A stretch of 64,000 nucleotides of DNA from Effrenium voratum (Eukaryota; Sar; Dinophyceae; Suessiales; Symbiodiniaceae): assembly GCA_963377175.1 (NCBI GenBank), contig CAUJNA010003827.1:1099146-1163145 (forward strand). Reading direction: 5' to 3'. The position numbers and the translations under genes were made by a program. Of this stretch, positions 1 to 9,366 are shown piece after piece (the first letter of the stretch is position 1; each line of letters starts with the position of its first letter). The notes beneath the pieces are model-generated. The model worked only from the letters and a program-made list of their open reading frames with translations. It was not told where the DNA came from and ran no database searches.

Positions 1-640
1 ACGCTAAGATCAAATGCATGTCCATTCAGGAGACGCGGGAGAAAAACGAACTCCTCGCAGAGTTCCTGTTTGGGGACCCTGTGCAAAGGGTCGAACCCAG
101 AGAAATCTGGGTGCGTCAGTTCATCAGCCCACTGGTTGAATTCCCGGGGCACGTGGTTGGCCGCCAGCGAGCAGCCATGGGTGTGGAGCAGGAAGACCAG
201 CTCCATCAGGATCGCCGCGGTGTAGGGCTTCTTGGATCCAAGGTTGAGCATCGCCATGACGTTGCCCTGATTGTCACTGCCCACCGGGAGTCGGACCCGG
301 GAGGACAGAGGGCCTTGGTGCGTGAGGATCATGTTACAGAGGAAGAGCGTGCCCAGCATTTCCAAAGCCGCAATCCTCCGCTTGGGATCCCCATTCTTGA
401 ATGCCCAAGGGTACTCCTCCACGTGGATCTGCTCGTGGAACCAGTACACCTCCTTCTTTTCCGGCTCCATTTTGTTGGAGCACCATCCTCCCACAAATGC
501 CAGTCCTTCGTCCGAGGCGCTAGCATCGCTGCAACCCCACCAAGAGGACTTCGGCAAGTAAGGGGAGTACTGGACGAAGGGCGTGTTGAAGAGGAACCGC
601 AGCATGAACCTGACCACCTTGGGGGGTTTTCCCACCGTGG
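1..640 (-). pseudogene. RNase H domain of the retroelement pol (runs off left edge)
   Basis: This removes the RNA strand of RNA/DNA hybrids during reverse transcription. Reading minus from about 640 gives one continuous frame to base 1 with the four RNase H acidic residues in order. They are D in SDAS (codon 525-527), E in AALEMLG (360-362), D in GSDNQGN (273-275) and D in NQWADELT (122-124), the last in the usual context HVPREFNQWADEL. It follows the RT after a frame change near 630-655, beside a run of six G. No stop codon occurs before base 1, so the C-terminus is outside the window. Domain identity is secure from the spacing of the acidic residues; intactness is not. Confidence 0.85.
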
Positions 641-1890
641 TGGCGTGGTGGTGGCCATCTTCCAGGCCCAAAGTGGCTGAAGCATCGACTTCGCCAGCGG
701 ACATGCAGCAGTTGCCCATTGGATGCGGCCCAGGGCCTTCTCGATGTCCTGCCCTTCCACCATGGTCTGCAAGACCTCCATTACCAGGATGTGTTTGTTG
801 GCGGCCATGAGAATTTGCGGGATGTTCGGGTGGACCAGGAAGCCCAGCCACGTGTTGACCTCCGCCAAATGTGTCTTCTTCCAGCTAAGCGGGGTGCCCA
901 AGGCCAGGAGTGTTGCCAACAGCGCCACCGCCAAGTTTACTGCCCCCTCGCTGCGAAGCAGCCACAGGAAGTCATCCACAAAGACGAAGTTCCAATCCAC
1001 TTGAGGGAAAAGTGCGTAGAGGACCCGGAGTAGAAGGGCTGCCAGGCGTCCCCAGTAGGATTGGGCACTGGCCATGCCGTATGTGCCACCTTGTTCACCC
1101 ACCATTCTTCCCCCAGTGAAGCCACCTGGAACCGCCAGTTTTTTTATTGAGGACCTTCACTCTCCGGTGGGCCTTGGTGACGTCCGCCTTGAGCAGCACC
1201 CACCTGGTGCCCGGCTCCGGCCATAGCCAGCCCCCAGGTGGAGGTTTGACTACCTCCTTCTCGGGGGGGGGGGGGAATCTGAGAGGGAGGTCCCTCCGCA
1301 GCTGTTGCATGTAGCCAATGAAGAGCTTGTACCCCATCCAGCACCGTCGGAGCCGTCGTCCTTTCCACCGTCTGGTTCCTGATGGTGTCATTGGCCCCGC
1401 CCACCGAGCCATCGTAGATGGTGCGGATCTTGTCCCCTTCGTCGATGCCCGCTAGGGGGCCGGGACAAAGGTCCTCAATCTCGCAGCCACAGCGCGATGC
1501 TGCCTCCGGGGCCCTCTACCATGCCCATGGGGACCTCCTCCAGGAATGTGCCACGGATGAGCTCACTGAAGTGATCCGCCGAAGGGTAGTTACCCCGGCC
1601 GGCCAGATGCCCGGCGAGGCCAGCCGTGACCCCCAGTGGGACCCCTTGTTCCAGATCCCGAGGAAACTGGTGGTCGGGGTCCTGAATGTTCAGCGCCACG
1701 CTGTGCAAGATGTCCAGGAAGAAGGGTTGGCCTTCAGTTCCAGGAGCTGGGCGAAGCGGACTGCCGGCTCCCCGCCCAGCTTCCTCCCCTCCTCCTCCGT
1801 GCCATGGCGCAGGCACATCAGGACCAACAGCTCCCCGTCCGTCTGTCTCGGAAAAAAGGACTCATCCGCCAATGTGTCCCATAGGACCCT
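640..1890 (-). pseudogene. DIRS-type reverse transcriptase, frame-disrupted
   Basis: Reverse transcriptase fingers and palm are legible in pieces. Motif A is LLKADVTKAHRR (Asp codon 1182-1184), motif B is YGMASAQSYWGR (about 1090-1050), motif C is FVFVDDFLWLL (VDD codons 971-979), and the following block is LSWKKTHLAEVNTWLGFLV. VDD and the WLGF block are typical of DIRS/Ngaro RTs. The upstream part includes LADESFFPRQ (about 1880) and a GSVGGANDTI block (about 1400). At least five frame changes occur, near 1335, 1140 (beside a seven-base A run), 1090, 650 and upstream of 1480, so no single ORF covers the domain. A run of twelve G/C at about 1265-1276 lies inside the gene. The protein would copy the element's RNA; this copy looks inactive unless the indels are assembly errors. 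Confidence 0.88.
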
Positions 1891-2177
1891 TGGAATGCGA
1901 AAGACGTGTGTAAGGCGGGCGCAAAAGAAACTTGGTAGAAACCCTAGCCATGAGGAAAAGGGGGGGGTTCGAGCCTCCTATCGAACGGCCGGGACCCAAC
2001 CGCGGCACAATGCATGCATGTTCCAAACGCGCAGAATGCCGAGTGCAGATGGAGCAGGCAGGCCACACGCAGCCCGACAGGACCAAAAGTCAACCCCCGG
2101 AAATCCCCAAAAGCACGGAGGGGGGAGACCAACCAGGCGGGGGATTCCCCAAAAACCCCAAGGGGACCTCAAGGAAA
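1891..2177 (-). other. Non-coding or intron-like spacer between unknown segment and RT
   Basis: About 290 bases lie between the last plausible coding of the segment upstream and the first RT-like residues. No frame reads like the neighbouring protein on either side. It holds G and C runs and a GGTTCGAG block that resembles a tRNA B box but has no A box. It could be an intron, a decayed linker or an inter-ORF spacer. Confidence 0.3.
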
Positions 2178-3140
2178 TCAAGAGTCAGCCGTTGGGGCAA
2201 TCCGGCTGTCGTGACGTGTTGAACAGGGGGGAAACAATGGCGAAAGATGAACCCAAAAGGAGACACCCTTACTCCTCCCCCCACCCGAGACGGGGCCAAA
2301 GGCACCCAAGTCCCGGCGGGAAGAGATCACACGACTCCACATCCAAAAGGGCTGTGAGACACGACCTAGCGGCTCATTTTTCAAGATCGCCTCCTTTGCC
2401 ACCGAGTGGATGGCCGCCAGCCCCGACTTCTCCGGGTTGCTCAAAATGACCGACCACAAGGCAGTGGAGACATCCCCCAGGCCATTCGAGGAGCTGAAGC
2501 GCATGCGGGGGGTGCTCGCGTCGCCCAGGACTAGCCGCTCGTCCCTGGGAGGCTCCGTCGGCTCCACCCTCTTGTAGAACTCCATCCTGTCACGGATCCA
2601 CTGATTATATAGCTGCTCCGGGGGCTCGTCCATCACCAGCTGCAAGCATGTGGCCTTGTCTTTGCCACCCCGTGATCTGGAGCAGCCTGGTCCCCCCGCG
2701 GCTCGCCCTCCAGAAGCCCTTGCAAAATCTGCACATATAGCCCCCGGTGGTCTTGAACTTCTCCTTGCCCACCACTTCCCAGGCGCTGATGCTGGGCAAG
2801 ACCAAGCCACACTCCACGAAGGCCCAAAACACATGCTTCGTCTCCTGATCTCCCTGATATCCTCCAGCAGGTCCTTCGGGAAGGGATGTGACCCGTCCCC
2901 CAACGAGAGCGACTCCTGGAGCTTGTTCCCCCATGGCGAAGTGAGGACACAGATCTTGGCCCCCATCGCTGCTGCTTTGGACAGTGGCCGAGTCCACGGG
3001 GCCAGCCGTCCCAGTGAGGGCTTCCCACCCCCGTCCCTTAGGGGGCGCTGTTTGAAGGCCATCTGGAGGTACATAACCTTGTCGGAGAGATTTGGGTCGT
3101 GCGTGATCGGCAGGGTGGTGGGCCGATCCGAGATCTCCAT
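2178..3140 (-). CDS. Unknown segment of RT cassette, with a CxxC patch
   Basis: A 320-residue ORF lies between the methyltransferase-like ORF and the RT. The first ~100 residues (start MEISDRPTTLP) look natural, then the sensible reading moves to another frame near 2850-2650 (KTTGGYMCRFCKGFWRA) and returns for DEPPEQLYNQWIRDRMEF. The CRFC pair may be half a zinc site. Its start overlaps the 3' end of the ORF upstream by about 100 bases, in a different frame. I do not recognise a family. It may be the N-terminal part of pol; a dispersed GC-rich motif of the element lies at 2291-2307 near its end. Confidence 0.4.
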   Translation of the reverse strand: MEISDRPTTLPITHDPNLSDKVMYLQMAFKQRPLRDGGGKPSLGRLAPWTRPLSKAAAMGAKICVLTSPWGNKLQESLSLGDGSHPFPKDLLEDIREIRRRSMCFGPSWSVAWSCPASAPGKWWARRSSRPPGAICADFARASGGRAAGGPGCSRSRGGKDKATCLQLVMDEPPEQLYNQWIRDRMEFYKRVEPTEPPRDERLVLGDASTPRMRFSSSNGLGDVSTALWSVILSNPEKSGLAAIHSVAKEAILKNEPLGRVSQPFWMWSRVISSRRDLGAFGPVSGGGRSKGVSFWVHLSPLFPPCSTRHDSRIAPTADS

Positions 3141-4702
3141 GCAATGGCGTGCCCATGGCTCAGGGGAAAGAGTTCACCCCGAAGTTCGACCATTTTGCCA
3201 GCCGGCTGTGTTGGTGTCCGGACCTCCGGATTGTCTGAGGCCGAGACCGGAAGTGAGCCCAAGGTTAGTCCCGCCAACGCTTGTTGGCCGGCCTTCAGCC
3301 TCCGGGACTGGCGCTTGTTGTCCCCCGGCGTGCTGGGAGAAGGTTCCCTCTGTCGCCTCGGGGGCGTCGTTGGGTTCGCCTGGGGCACCATGCCCCCCGG
3401 CCTCAGCGCCTCCAGGACGGGTCCCGCTCTGCAAAGGATGGCCGCTGCGAGACCCTGCATCATCTGCTCTGGACGGCTGAGGTCACTGGAGTTGAGCTTT
3501 TCCCCCCTGGGGTGAGCTCCGTGGTTGCATCGCAGATCATGCCAATGGTGAAGGGGAAGGTCCGTTGACAATGTCGTGGACTTCACTACCACCTGGCCCA
3601 GGCGGCACTCGTCAAACTTGATGAGGGAGTGGTGGAGTGCGTTCGCCCATTGAATGTAGGCCCGTGTGACCCAGATCGATGAGCACCTCGCTGCGCTCGG
3701 GCTCTTGCTGCACTCCATTGGGTCCATTGGGTGCTCCAAGAAGGAGGAGCCCACCTGCGGGACCGTTAGTTGACCTAGCCCCTGGTAGGCCAGCGAGGTC
3801 AGGTACATCTGTCGGAGCATGAGCACGCTGTCGTTGTCCGTGTCCTCCATTACCCGGGGCTCCAGGTCCTCTAAGCCCCACAGGGTCTGCTCCGCTCTGC
3901 CCCTCACCGGCGGCGGGCCACCCGGTTTGGGGAACCATCTGAGAATGCTCCACGTCCTGCAGTTGGGGCCGCCCCCCACAAAGGCGACCTTGCCCGCCAT
4001 GGCCATGGAGCACATCGTAGAGTAAGGCTCATCTCCCAGCATGTCCTGTCCAAGATCTCCACCCTTTCGCCTGATGTCCACTGCCCAAATGTACTCCGAG
4101 AAGGCCGGGTTGTAGGCATGGAGGTAAGCATCCAGGGCCCCCGCATCATCCTTCCCAGCGTACAGCAGGATGAGGGACGGCTTTGACGACTCCGGCACCG
4201 AACGTGGCGTCCACCTTAGTCTGAGCCTCAGTCTTTCCGGGGTGTCCTGCATCCATGGGAAGGTGGGGCTTGCCCCCCCTAAAAATTCCGTGTGTCCTTT
4301 GTCTGACCCTCCGGTCATCTGTCCCTGGGCTTGCTGCTTGCCCTGGCGGTTCTGCCCGCCCTTGGAACGCCCCTTGCCGAGCGGATCCTCACCTCTGGGT
4401 CTCTCTGGGGGTTCTTCCCACTGCCTCGGTGGGGGGTGCTTCCGCCCTTCTGGAGTGCCCTGGCTGGGTCCGCTCCTCTTCTTCGGTGGAGGGGCTTCCG
4501 GGGCCGGTGGCACCCTGGAGAAATCCCCTCCCACCTGCGGCCGTCCTGGCCTCCCCCGCTCTGTCTGCCTTCCGCTGTGGCTCTGGTGGGGTTGGCTCTC
4601 CCCCGCTGTGTGCACTCTCGCACTGGTCCCAACGGAGACCAGGAAGCCACGGGGCCTATGGCACCCTGAGTGGCCTCCTGTCACTTGGGAAGGTGTGGGC
4701 AT
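3038..4702 (-). CDS. C5-cytosine-methyltransferase-like protein of the retroelement
   Basis: A 554-residue open frame. Residues 1-170 are a Pro/Gly/Arg-rich low-complexity region. From about 176 a Rossmann-like start (LILLYAGKDDAG, then IWAVDI near 205-210) recalls methyltransferase motifs I and II. Residues 243-251, GGGPNCRTWS, match the position and shape of C5-MTase motif IV (GGPPCQxFS), with PNC instead of PPC and Cys248 as candidate nucleophile. FLEHP (321-325) may stand for motif VI, and FDECRLGQ with a Cys/His patch (RCNHGAH) follows at 363-398. Cytosine methyltransferases inside dinoflagellate retrotransposons have been reported (de Mendoza and colleagues, 2018). It lies between gag-like 2 and the RT, and the tail from ~400 is low complexity. 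Activity is not assured. The fold call is inference from motifs; it could be a catalytically dead relative. Confidence 0.6.
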   Translation of the reverse strand: MPTPSQVTGGHSGCHRPRGFLVSVGTSARVHTAGESQPHQSHSGRQTERGRPGRPQVGGDFSRVPPAPEAPPPKKRSGPSQGTPEGRKHPPPRQWEEPPERPRGEDPLGKGRSKGGQNRQGKQQAQGQMTGGSDKGHTEFLGGASPTFPWMQDTPERLRLRLRWTPRSVPESSKPSLILLYAGKDDAGALDAYLHAYNPAFSEYIWAVDIRRKGGDLGQDMLGDEPYSTMCSMAMAGKVAFVGGGPNCRTWSILRWFPKPGGPPPVRGRAEQTLWGLEDLEPRVMEDTDNDSVLMLRQMYLTSLAYQGLGQLTVPQVGSSFLEHPMDPMECSKSPSAARCSSIWVTRAYIQWANALHHSLIKFDECRLGQVVVKSTTLSTDLPLHHWHDLRCNHGAHPRGEKLNSSDLSRPEQMMQGLAAAILCRAGPVLEALRPGGMVPQANPTTPPRRQREPSPSTPGDNKRQSRRLKAGQQALAGLTLGSLPVSASDNPEVRTPTQPAGKMVELRGELFPLSHGHAIAWRSRIGPPPCRSRTTQISPTRLCTSRWPSNSAP

Positions 4703-5973
4703 GCCTGTGGCACATGCTTCGATGGGGGGGCATCACACACCCACCCATCCTTCCTGACCGGGCAGTTGTGGGATCGGCCGCATGATCCCGAACACTTGTT
4801 GTGAAGGTGATGATCTCTGCAGTACGCCACCCCTTTGGGATTCTTGAAAGCCCAGTGGTCCGGCCATGGGGTCGAGGGGGTGTTGGGGGACTTCCCCTTG
4901 CCGCCCTTGCCCTTCGGCTTGGACCGGGTCGGCCCCGAGGGCCAGGATCCTTTTCCTTCTCCCACTGAGTCTGCCACACCTTGGGTGCCTGCTCTTGCTC
5001 TTCCCCTTCTCCGGCGCCCTTGAGGTGCTCATAGACCTCCCGTTGCCAGAAGAGGAAGTCGCCCCTGATGTTCTTGAGGGCTTCGGAGAGAGTGGTGCCC
5101 TGGTGCACCATCTCGTGAATCTTGCGCCATGCATTGCGCTCTGTGAACAGCAAGGTGGTGTCGCTCGGGGGAGGCTTCCTGCCGGCTATGTCTTCCCCAT
5201 AGAACCAGGCATACCAATCATCCAACTCCTCCTTGGTGACCCTCAGGTTGCCAAACTGTGGCAGTGCTGCCGTGCACATCAGGAGCGTCGTCCTGAAGGT
5301 TAGGTGCAATCGTTCCAGCTGGCGCCGAGATGTAGGGTGGCTCCTCACCTCTTCTTCATCCTCCCTGTCCCAGCCGTCCACCGTGATCTTCTTGTGGGTG
5401 GATGAGGGGCGTTCCCCTTCTTCCGGGAGCGCGCTCACGATGTGTTTTGCCGGGATGTAGCCCAGCTCGCCCTTGGCAATCATGCGCCATTGCTTCTTGA
5501 GGTAGCCATCACTACCTTGGAACTCCAACCTCGGCTTCGGGGTCCCATGCGTGGCCACGTAAGCATCTTCCAGCTGGCGCCTGTCACACAGGACCTCCAA
5601 GGGAGCCTTTGTCGGGCCCGCCTGGCCCGCCGGGTGGTCACCTTGGTTGCCCCCCCGGACCAAGTTGGCTGCCACCCGAACTGCCTGAAGGAGGCGCATC
5701 GCCGTGAAGGCCGAGGTCTGGGCGTTGAACCCATTCTCTCCATCCTGGAATCCCAGGTCCCGGGGACCATTGTCCCTAGCCGCCGCCGGGGTGTTCCAGC
5801 GATCCGCCAGGTCTTCCACCGTGACGTATCCCGATGCGCCCAGAGCCGCCTGGATGGCCCAGAAAAATTTCCTTGCCCACCAGGATGGCCGCTAGTGGCT
5901 TCTGCAACTTTGCCACGTCCTCCTTGAACTCCGCTGGGACCTCCTCCGGTGGTTTGGCGGGCGCGGCCGCCAT
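4681..5973 (-). pseudogene. Gag-like protein 2 with C-terminal Cys/His cluster
   Basis: First protein of the RT cassette. The proposed start at 5973 (MAAAPAKPPEE) lies 27 bases inside the shared leader. The frame changes once near 5860 into a 387-residue ORF (VEDLADRWNTPAAARDN..., continuous from 5819). It changes again near 4980 into a C-terminal stretch that is Lys/Gly-rich and ends with a Cys/His cluster: CRDHHLHNKC, SGSCGRSHNCPV. This is a nucleic-acid-binding zinc-finger layout seen in gag-like proteins of such elements. It would coat the element RNA. The two frame changes mean no single ORF encodes it here. Assignment as gag rests on position and zinc cluster, not on a recognised capsid fold. 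Confidence 0.6.
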
Positions 5974-6000
5974 GACCTCCTACCTTGGTGTGGGTGTGGG

Positions 6001-6122
6001 TTTTTCACACAAATTGGGTTCTAGGAACCCAGGGCAAAGCTTGAGCCAAAATGGCACATGCCATTATGGTCAAGCATTTCAAACACAGTTCATGTTTCCA
6101 CATGCGTTTCAACATTAACAAA
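6001..6122 (-). repeat. 122-bp leader repeat, copy A (5' of RT cassette)
   Basis: Identical, base for base, to 11058-11179, 5,057 bp away and in the same orientation. It ends 27 bases before the proposed start of gag-like 2. It contains a spliced-leader-like stretch and an imperfect palindrome (6039-6075). A smaller dyad, TGGGTTC-TAG-GAACCCA, lies at 6016-6032. It is a 5' leader or promoter of the cassette and, with copy B, flanks the recombinase cassette as a direct repeat. Confidence 0.9.
6039..6075 (-). promoter_or_regulatory. Spliced-leader-like stretch in an imperfect palindrome, copy A
   Basis: On the minus strand GCCATTTTGGCTCAAG (6055 to 6040) equals the last 16 bases of the 22-base dinoflagellate spliced leader. 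It sits 66 bases upstream of the gag-like 2 start in sense orientation. Upstream of the match the bases depart from the leader. The same bases form one arm of a palindrome: GCTTGAGCCAAAATGGCA, CA, TGCCATTATGGTCAAGC, with one mismatch and one bulge. It could be a relict leader from retroposed trans-spliced RNA, or a recombinase site resembling it. Confidence 0.65.
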
Positions 6123-6421
6123 GTGTATGTAAGCTAACCAAACGGCACCACACAAGCACGCGATAACTCTTTTATCCGAGCAATGTGTTGGTGCCAGGGA
6201 CTCATCTTCCCCTGTCAGATGTCAACGGCTGGGTGGGCCCCATGGGCCACCCACCTCAAACTCTCAAAAACTGAAGAACGGGTGTGCAGACTGATAGCGC
6301 CATTTCTGAAGGACAGTCTGGCACACCCGCCATTTCCGAAGGATGCCAGTCTGTGCTGAGGGGCCTGGCCAGGGCCCTGTCCCGGGCCTTCCCTCCCCTC
6401 GGTCGCCAGGGCCGGGGGCAC
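6123..6421. other. Spacer between recombinase cassette and leader copy A
   Basis: About 300 bases without a plausible protein; this is the 3' side of the recombinase cassette. It holds an imperfect tandem pair of about 28 bp (CCATTTCTGAAGGACAGTCT near 6300, then a similar CCATTTCCGAAGGATGCC near 6330). Confidence 0.5.
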
Positions 6422-8355
6422 CTAGGCTGCCAAAGGTAGGGCCACCACCTCGGTCTCCGACTGGGTGTCTACAGAGTCATCCGTTTCAGAGCCCGAGTCC
6501 GCCGAGGAGTCCGAGTCCTCCTGCAGTGTGGGGACCTCCGCAGGCTCCAGTGCCCAGTCCGCCGGGAAGCCATACCTCTTGAAGCAACGTTCGCACTTGC
6601 CATAGGCCTCCTGCTCCGTCATGTAATCCAGCACAGAGAGCTCCTGGATCTTAGAAGCCGCCGGTCGCCACCCGCACCCCGCAGCCGTGCCTTCGACATT
6701 CAGTAGGTGGATTCTGGACTGGCCGGCGTTGCCTGTGCGTTTGACCGCCGCCACCACACGAAGGGGGAGGTCCGGGGTAACAGGTCCTTGGCCTTCACTG
6801 GTGTGTCCTCGGGTCCCTGTTCCACCACTGACCACGAGCGAGTCGATGGCGCGCTCCCTGAGGGTACCGTGGGGGATGCCTCCCCTTCCCTTTCGGTTTG
6901 GTCCTTGCGGCCGTCCGGTCCTGCGTCCGTGATGTCCACTGCTGGTGGCGGGAGCGGGTCCGCCCAGTCCGGGTGGTTCAAGTCCTCCCTGCGTTCCCTG
7001 CCTGGCCCGAGGTTCAGGTTGGGGACTTTCTGCGCTACCTGGCCCCAAATCTCCACAACCACGTTGCGCTTCTCCCGCACGTAGACGTCTGCTGTGCTCT
7101 CCGTGAGCCAGTTGCCTAGGTACTCCCGGGGGATCCCCATCTGGAAAGCGCAGTCCGGGATGAACACTCGGAATGAGTGCCACGTCAGCGGCTTCACCAA
7201 CCCCGGGGTAACTCCCCGACGGAGAATAGCATCCTTGAGCCATCTCAGAGCCCTTTCCGGTGCCCTGCAAAGTCTTTGCTCACCGTCGGGAGCAAGTAGT
7301 CCATGTCCTGGAATGCCTCCTCGGATACCAGTCGCCTGACCGAGGCCACCCAGGTAGTCCACCAGGGGATACTTCGGAGCAATCAAGGGGACCGGGTTGC
7401 GGACCGTCGTCTGCCAGGCCTTCAGCTCCACAGTGTTGCTGGTGTGGATAAGGTCCTTGGGGTGAACATGCTGGAGGTCATTGAAACGAGCGCTGCACCC
7501 AACCTGGAACCGGGCGAAACCCAGGATGAAAGCGTCCAGCACCTCGTGTCTGCTCCTCCCCGGGCCGGGGCCGGTGGCACCCAGGTGATCGTAGCCGGCC
7601 CCCTCCTCCAGAGCCCATATGACCTCTTTGCTGGGGACCACCGCCTTGCGCTGTGGCCTGGTGACCGTGTCCGTGAGCGCCTCTTCCAATGAGCTCTTCT
7701 TGGACTTGAGGCGATGGAGCTCGTCTATCTTCAGCAACCCGAAGGTCTTGGAAAACCACTTGAGGGTGTTCCACACCTGCCGTAACTTGCACGGGGTGAC
7801 CTCCTCTTCGGCGAGCTGGTTAAGGAGAGAGCGGACATGTCGTTCCTGCCATGGAATCACTGTGAAGCCTCTCTTCCGGAGACTCTTGTAGACCAGGCAA
7901 TGTTGCCTGAGTGTCCGGAACCTACTGTCCCCCAAGAGGTCCAATGCCTCCTTGCGGAAGTCCCAGGATGTCCTGCATGTATGCGATGTGCTCCGCAAAA
8001 GGGGCGAAGTGGGCAAGGAGCCGTTCCGCCCATTTCCCGCACATATGGAGTTCCAGCGCTCGCTGGGTCGTGGGCTCCATTTCCCTGATTTTTCCCGGCC
8101 GCCAGTGCCTCCACTTCAGAAGCTCCGGTTGTTGGAGTGGGGTGGGTCATCTCGTGAGAACCACCTCAGTTGGTCCTGGCGGTCCCATTCATTCTCCAGC
8201 GGGGAAAAGTTCTCGCTCGGCTTGCCATCCGCAGTCGCCATGAGGAGGAACCATAGGCTATCCCATAGGTCGGCCAGGTCCGCCGCGGACAGAGGCTGGG
8301 GAAGCCTGCCCGCCGCCGACGCCACCAGGGCGTTGAAGTAGTCCGTCGGGACCAC
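6422..8355 (-). pseudogene. Tyrosine recombinase (YR) of the DIRS-like element
   Basis: Integrates the element by strand exchange through a 3'-phosphotyrosine. The core ORF is 6700-8016 (438 aa). An N-terminal SAM-like DNA-binding region spans about residues 30-110 (LRKRGFTVIPWQERHVRSLL). Catalytic residues follow in order: Arg177 in SARFNDLQ, His280 and Arg283 in TWHSFR, Trp303 in LGNW, nucleophile Tyr312 in DVYVREKR. Within the ORF, residues ~222-258 are out of phase: the neighbouring frame reads LVSEEAFQDMDYLLPT, so two compensating indels sit near 7350 and 7250. A further stretch upstream (8116-8355, TDYFNALVASAAGR) may be its N-terminus. A C-terminal tail in another frame (6422 to about 6760) has CGW and CERC residues and an acidic Ser-rich end. 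The family is secure; the gene is broken as sequenced. Confidence 0.85.
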
Positions 8356-9249
8356 TTAGTCGTCTTGCCCTACCGGAATGCCCGAGTACTTTCGGCCCGC
8401 GACCGCCGTGACCGTGGCCGTGGTGATGGGCGGGTATCGCCTGGTGCCCTGGTCTGGTGTGCGGAGCGTGGTGTCTGCCCCCCCCAGAACCTTGGCCTTG
8501 CAATCCGCCTCCTTGGCCGCTCCTCCCCCGGGGCCAGAGGCACCCAAGGGGGGGGAGCAACCCAGCTGCTGGATGAGGTCCTGGCAGTAACCCAACCTGT
8601 CGTACAAGGCCCCCGCCGCCTCCTGCGGGACCTGCTCGACCCAGTCGTGGACCACGTTGCAGCGCCAGTTGACCTTCACCTCCACCATCGAAGACTTGCT
8701 CAGGCCCGCCACCAACTTGGTGTAGACCGAGTCGAAGGCCTTCAGCGATGCCAGCGGGAGGGTGATCCGCTCGTCGCAGACCGCCCTGAAACGCAGCGCC
8801 TCCTTACTGTCGTGGACGGGGGCCACTGGGATCTCCATCACAGGCAACGGGCAGTTGACGATCAAATTCTTGGCCGCCAAAAACGTCCCCATCTCCTTGA
8901 AGATGTAGCTCCATTCCGCCTTGCTGCGCGGCTTGGGGATGCCCAGGCTCTCCAGGAAGGGCACCGCCTCCTTCCTCATCTGGAGGATGTTGCCCATCCA
9001 CTTGTCCGAGGTCGAGCCCTCCGCATTGCGGCCCCGGCGTTGCGTCTTCACGATCAACGGGAAAGTGGTCCAGGCCGAGTAGATGTACTTGAAAGTGAAC
9101 CTGTGGGCGTACACCCCCGTCAGGCTCGGCAGGTCCCACGTTCTCGTCTGCCTGGTCCAAAACACCCCATCACCTTTCGCCCAGAAGATCCCCACCACCT
9201 GCTCCGGCGCCGGGCGCTCGCCCCGGTTCACCAGCGCTCGGATCTCCAA
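8356..9249 (-). CDS. Unknown ORF of recombinase cassette
   Basis: 297 residues between gag-like 1 and the recombinase, from MEIRALVNRGERPAPEQ. Residues 1-200 look like a folded protein (VNRGERPAPEQVVGIFWAKG, WTTFPLIVKTQRRG), and the C-terminal 60 are Gly/Thr-rich. I recognise no domain. The natural reading may begin earlier, near 9370, since the same region carries open reading in another frame. It could be the C-terminal half of a gag polyprotein or a linker before the recombinase. The GC-rich motif of the element is at 8528-8545, encoding GASGPG. Confidence 0.45.
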   Translation of the reverse strand: MEIRALVNRGERPAPEQVVGIFWAKGDGVFWTRQTRTWDLPSLTGVYAHRFTFKYIYSAWTTFPLIVKTQRRGRNAEGSTSDKWMGNILQMRKEAVPFLESLGIPKPRSKAEWSYIFKEMGTFLAAKNLIVNCPLPVMEIPVAPVHDSKEALRFRAVCDERITLPLASLKAFDSVYTKLVAGLSKSSMVEVKVNWRCNVVHDWVEQVPQEAAGALYDRLGYCQDLIQQLGCSPPLGASGPGGGAAKEADCKAKVLGGADTTLRTPDQGTRRYPPITTATVTAVAGRKYSGIPVGQDD

Positions 9250-9366
9250 GGCCGTGTAGATGACTGGGTCGATGTGGTCCTGCTCGCACGTGAGTGGGTG
9301 AGTCCTGTGCTCCAGGGCCAGGAGCTCCTCCGGAGCTTGAACTGCTGGTCAGCGCCCCTGGGGATC

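Noticed and set aside
18..680. 220-codon plus-strand ORF at the left edge
   Set aside because: It is the antisense of the RNase H domain, whose catalytic residues are clear on the minus strand.
1961..1980. GGTTCGAGCC, a tRNA B-box-like block
   Set aside because: No A box or pairing arms upstream; it lies in a G-rich spacer of the retroelement.
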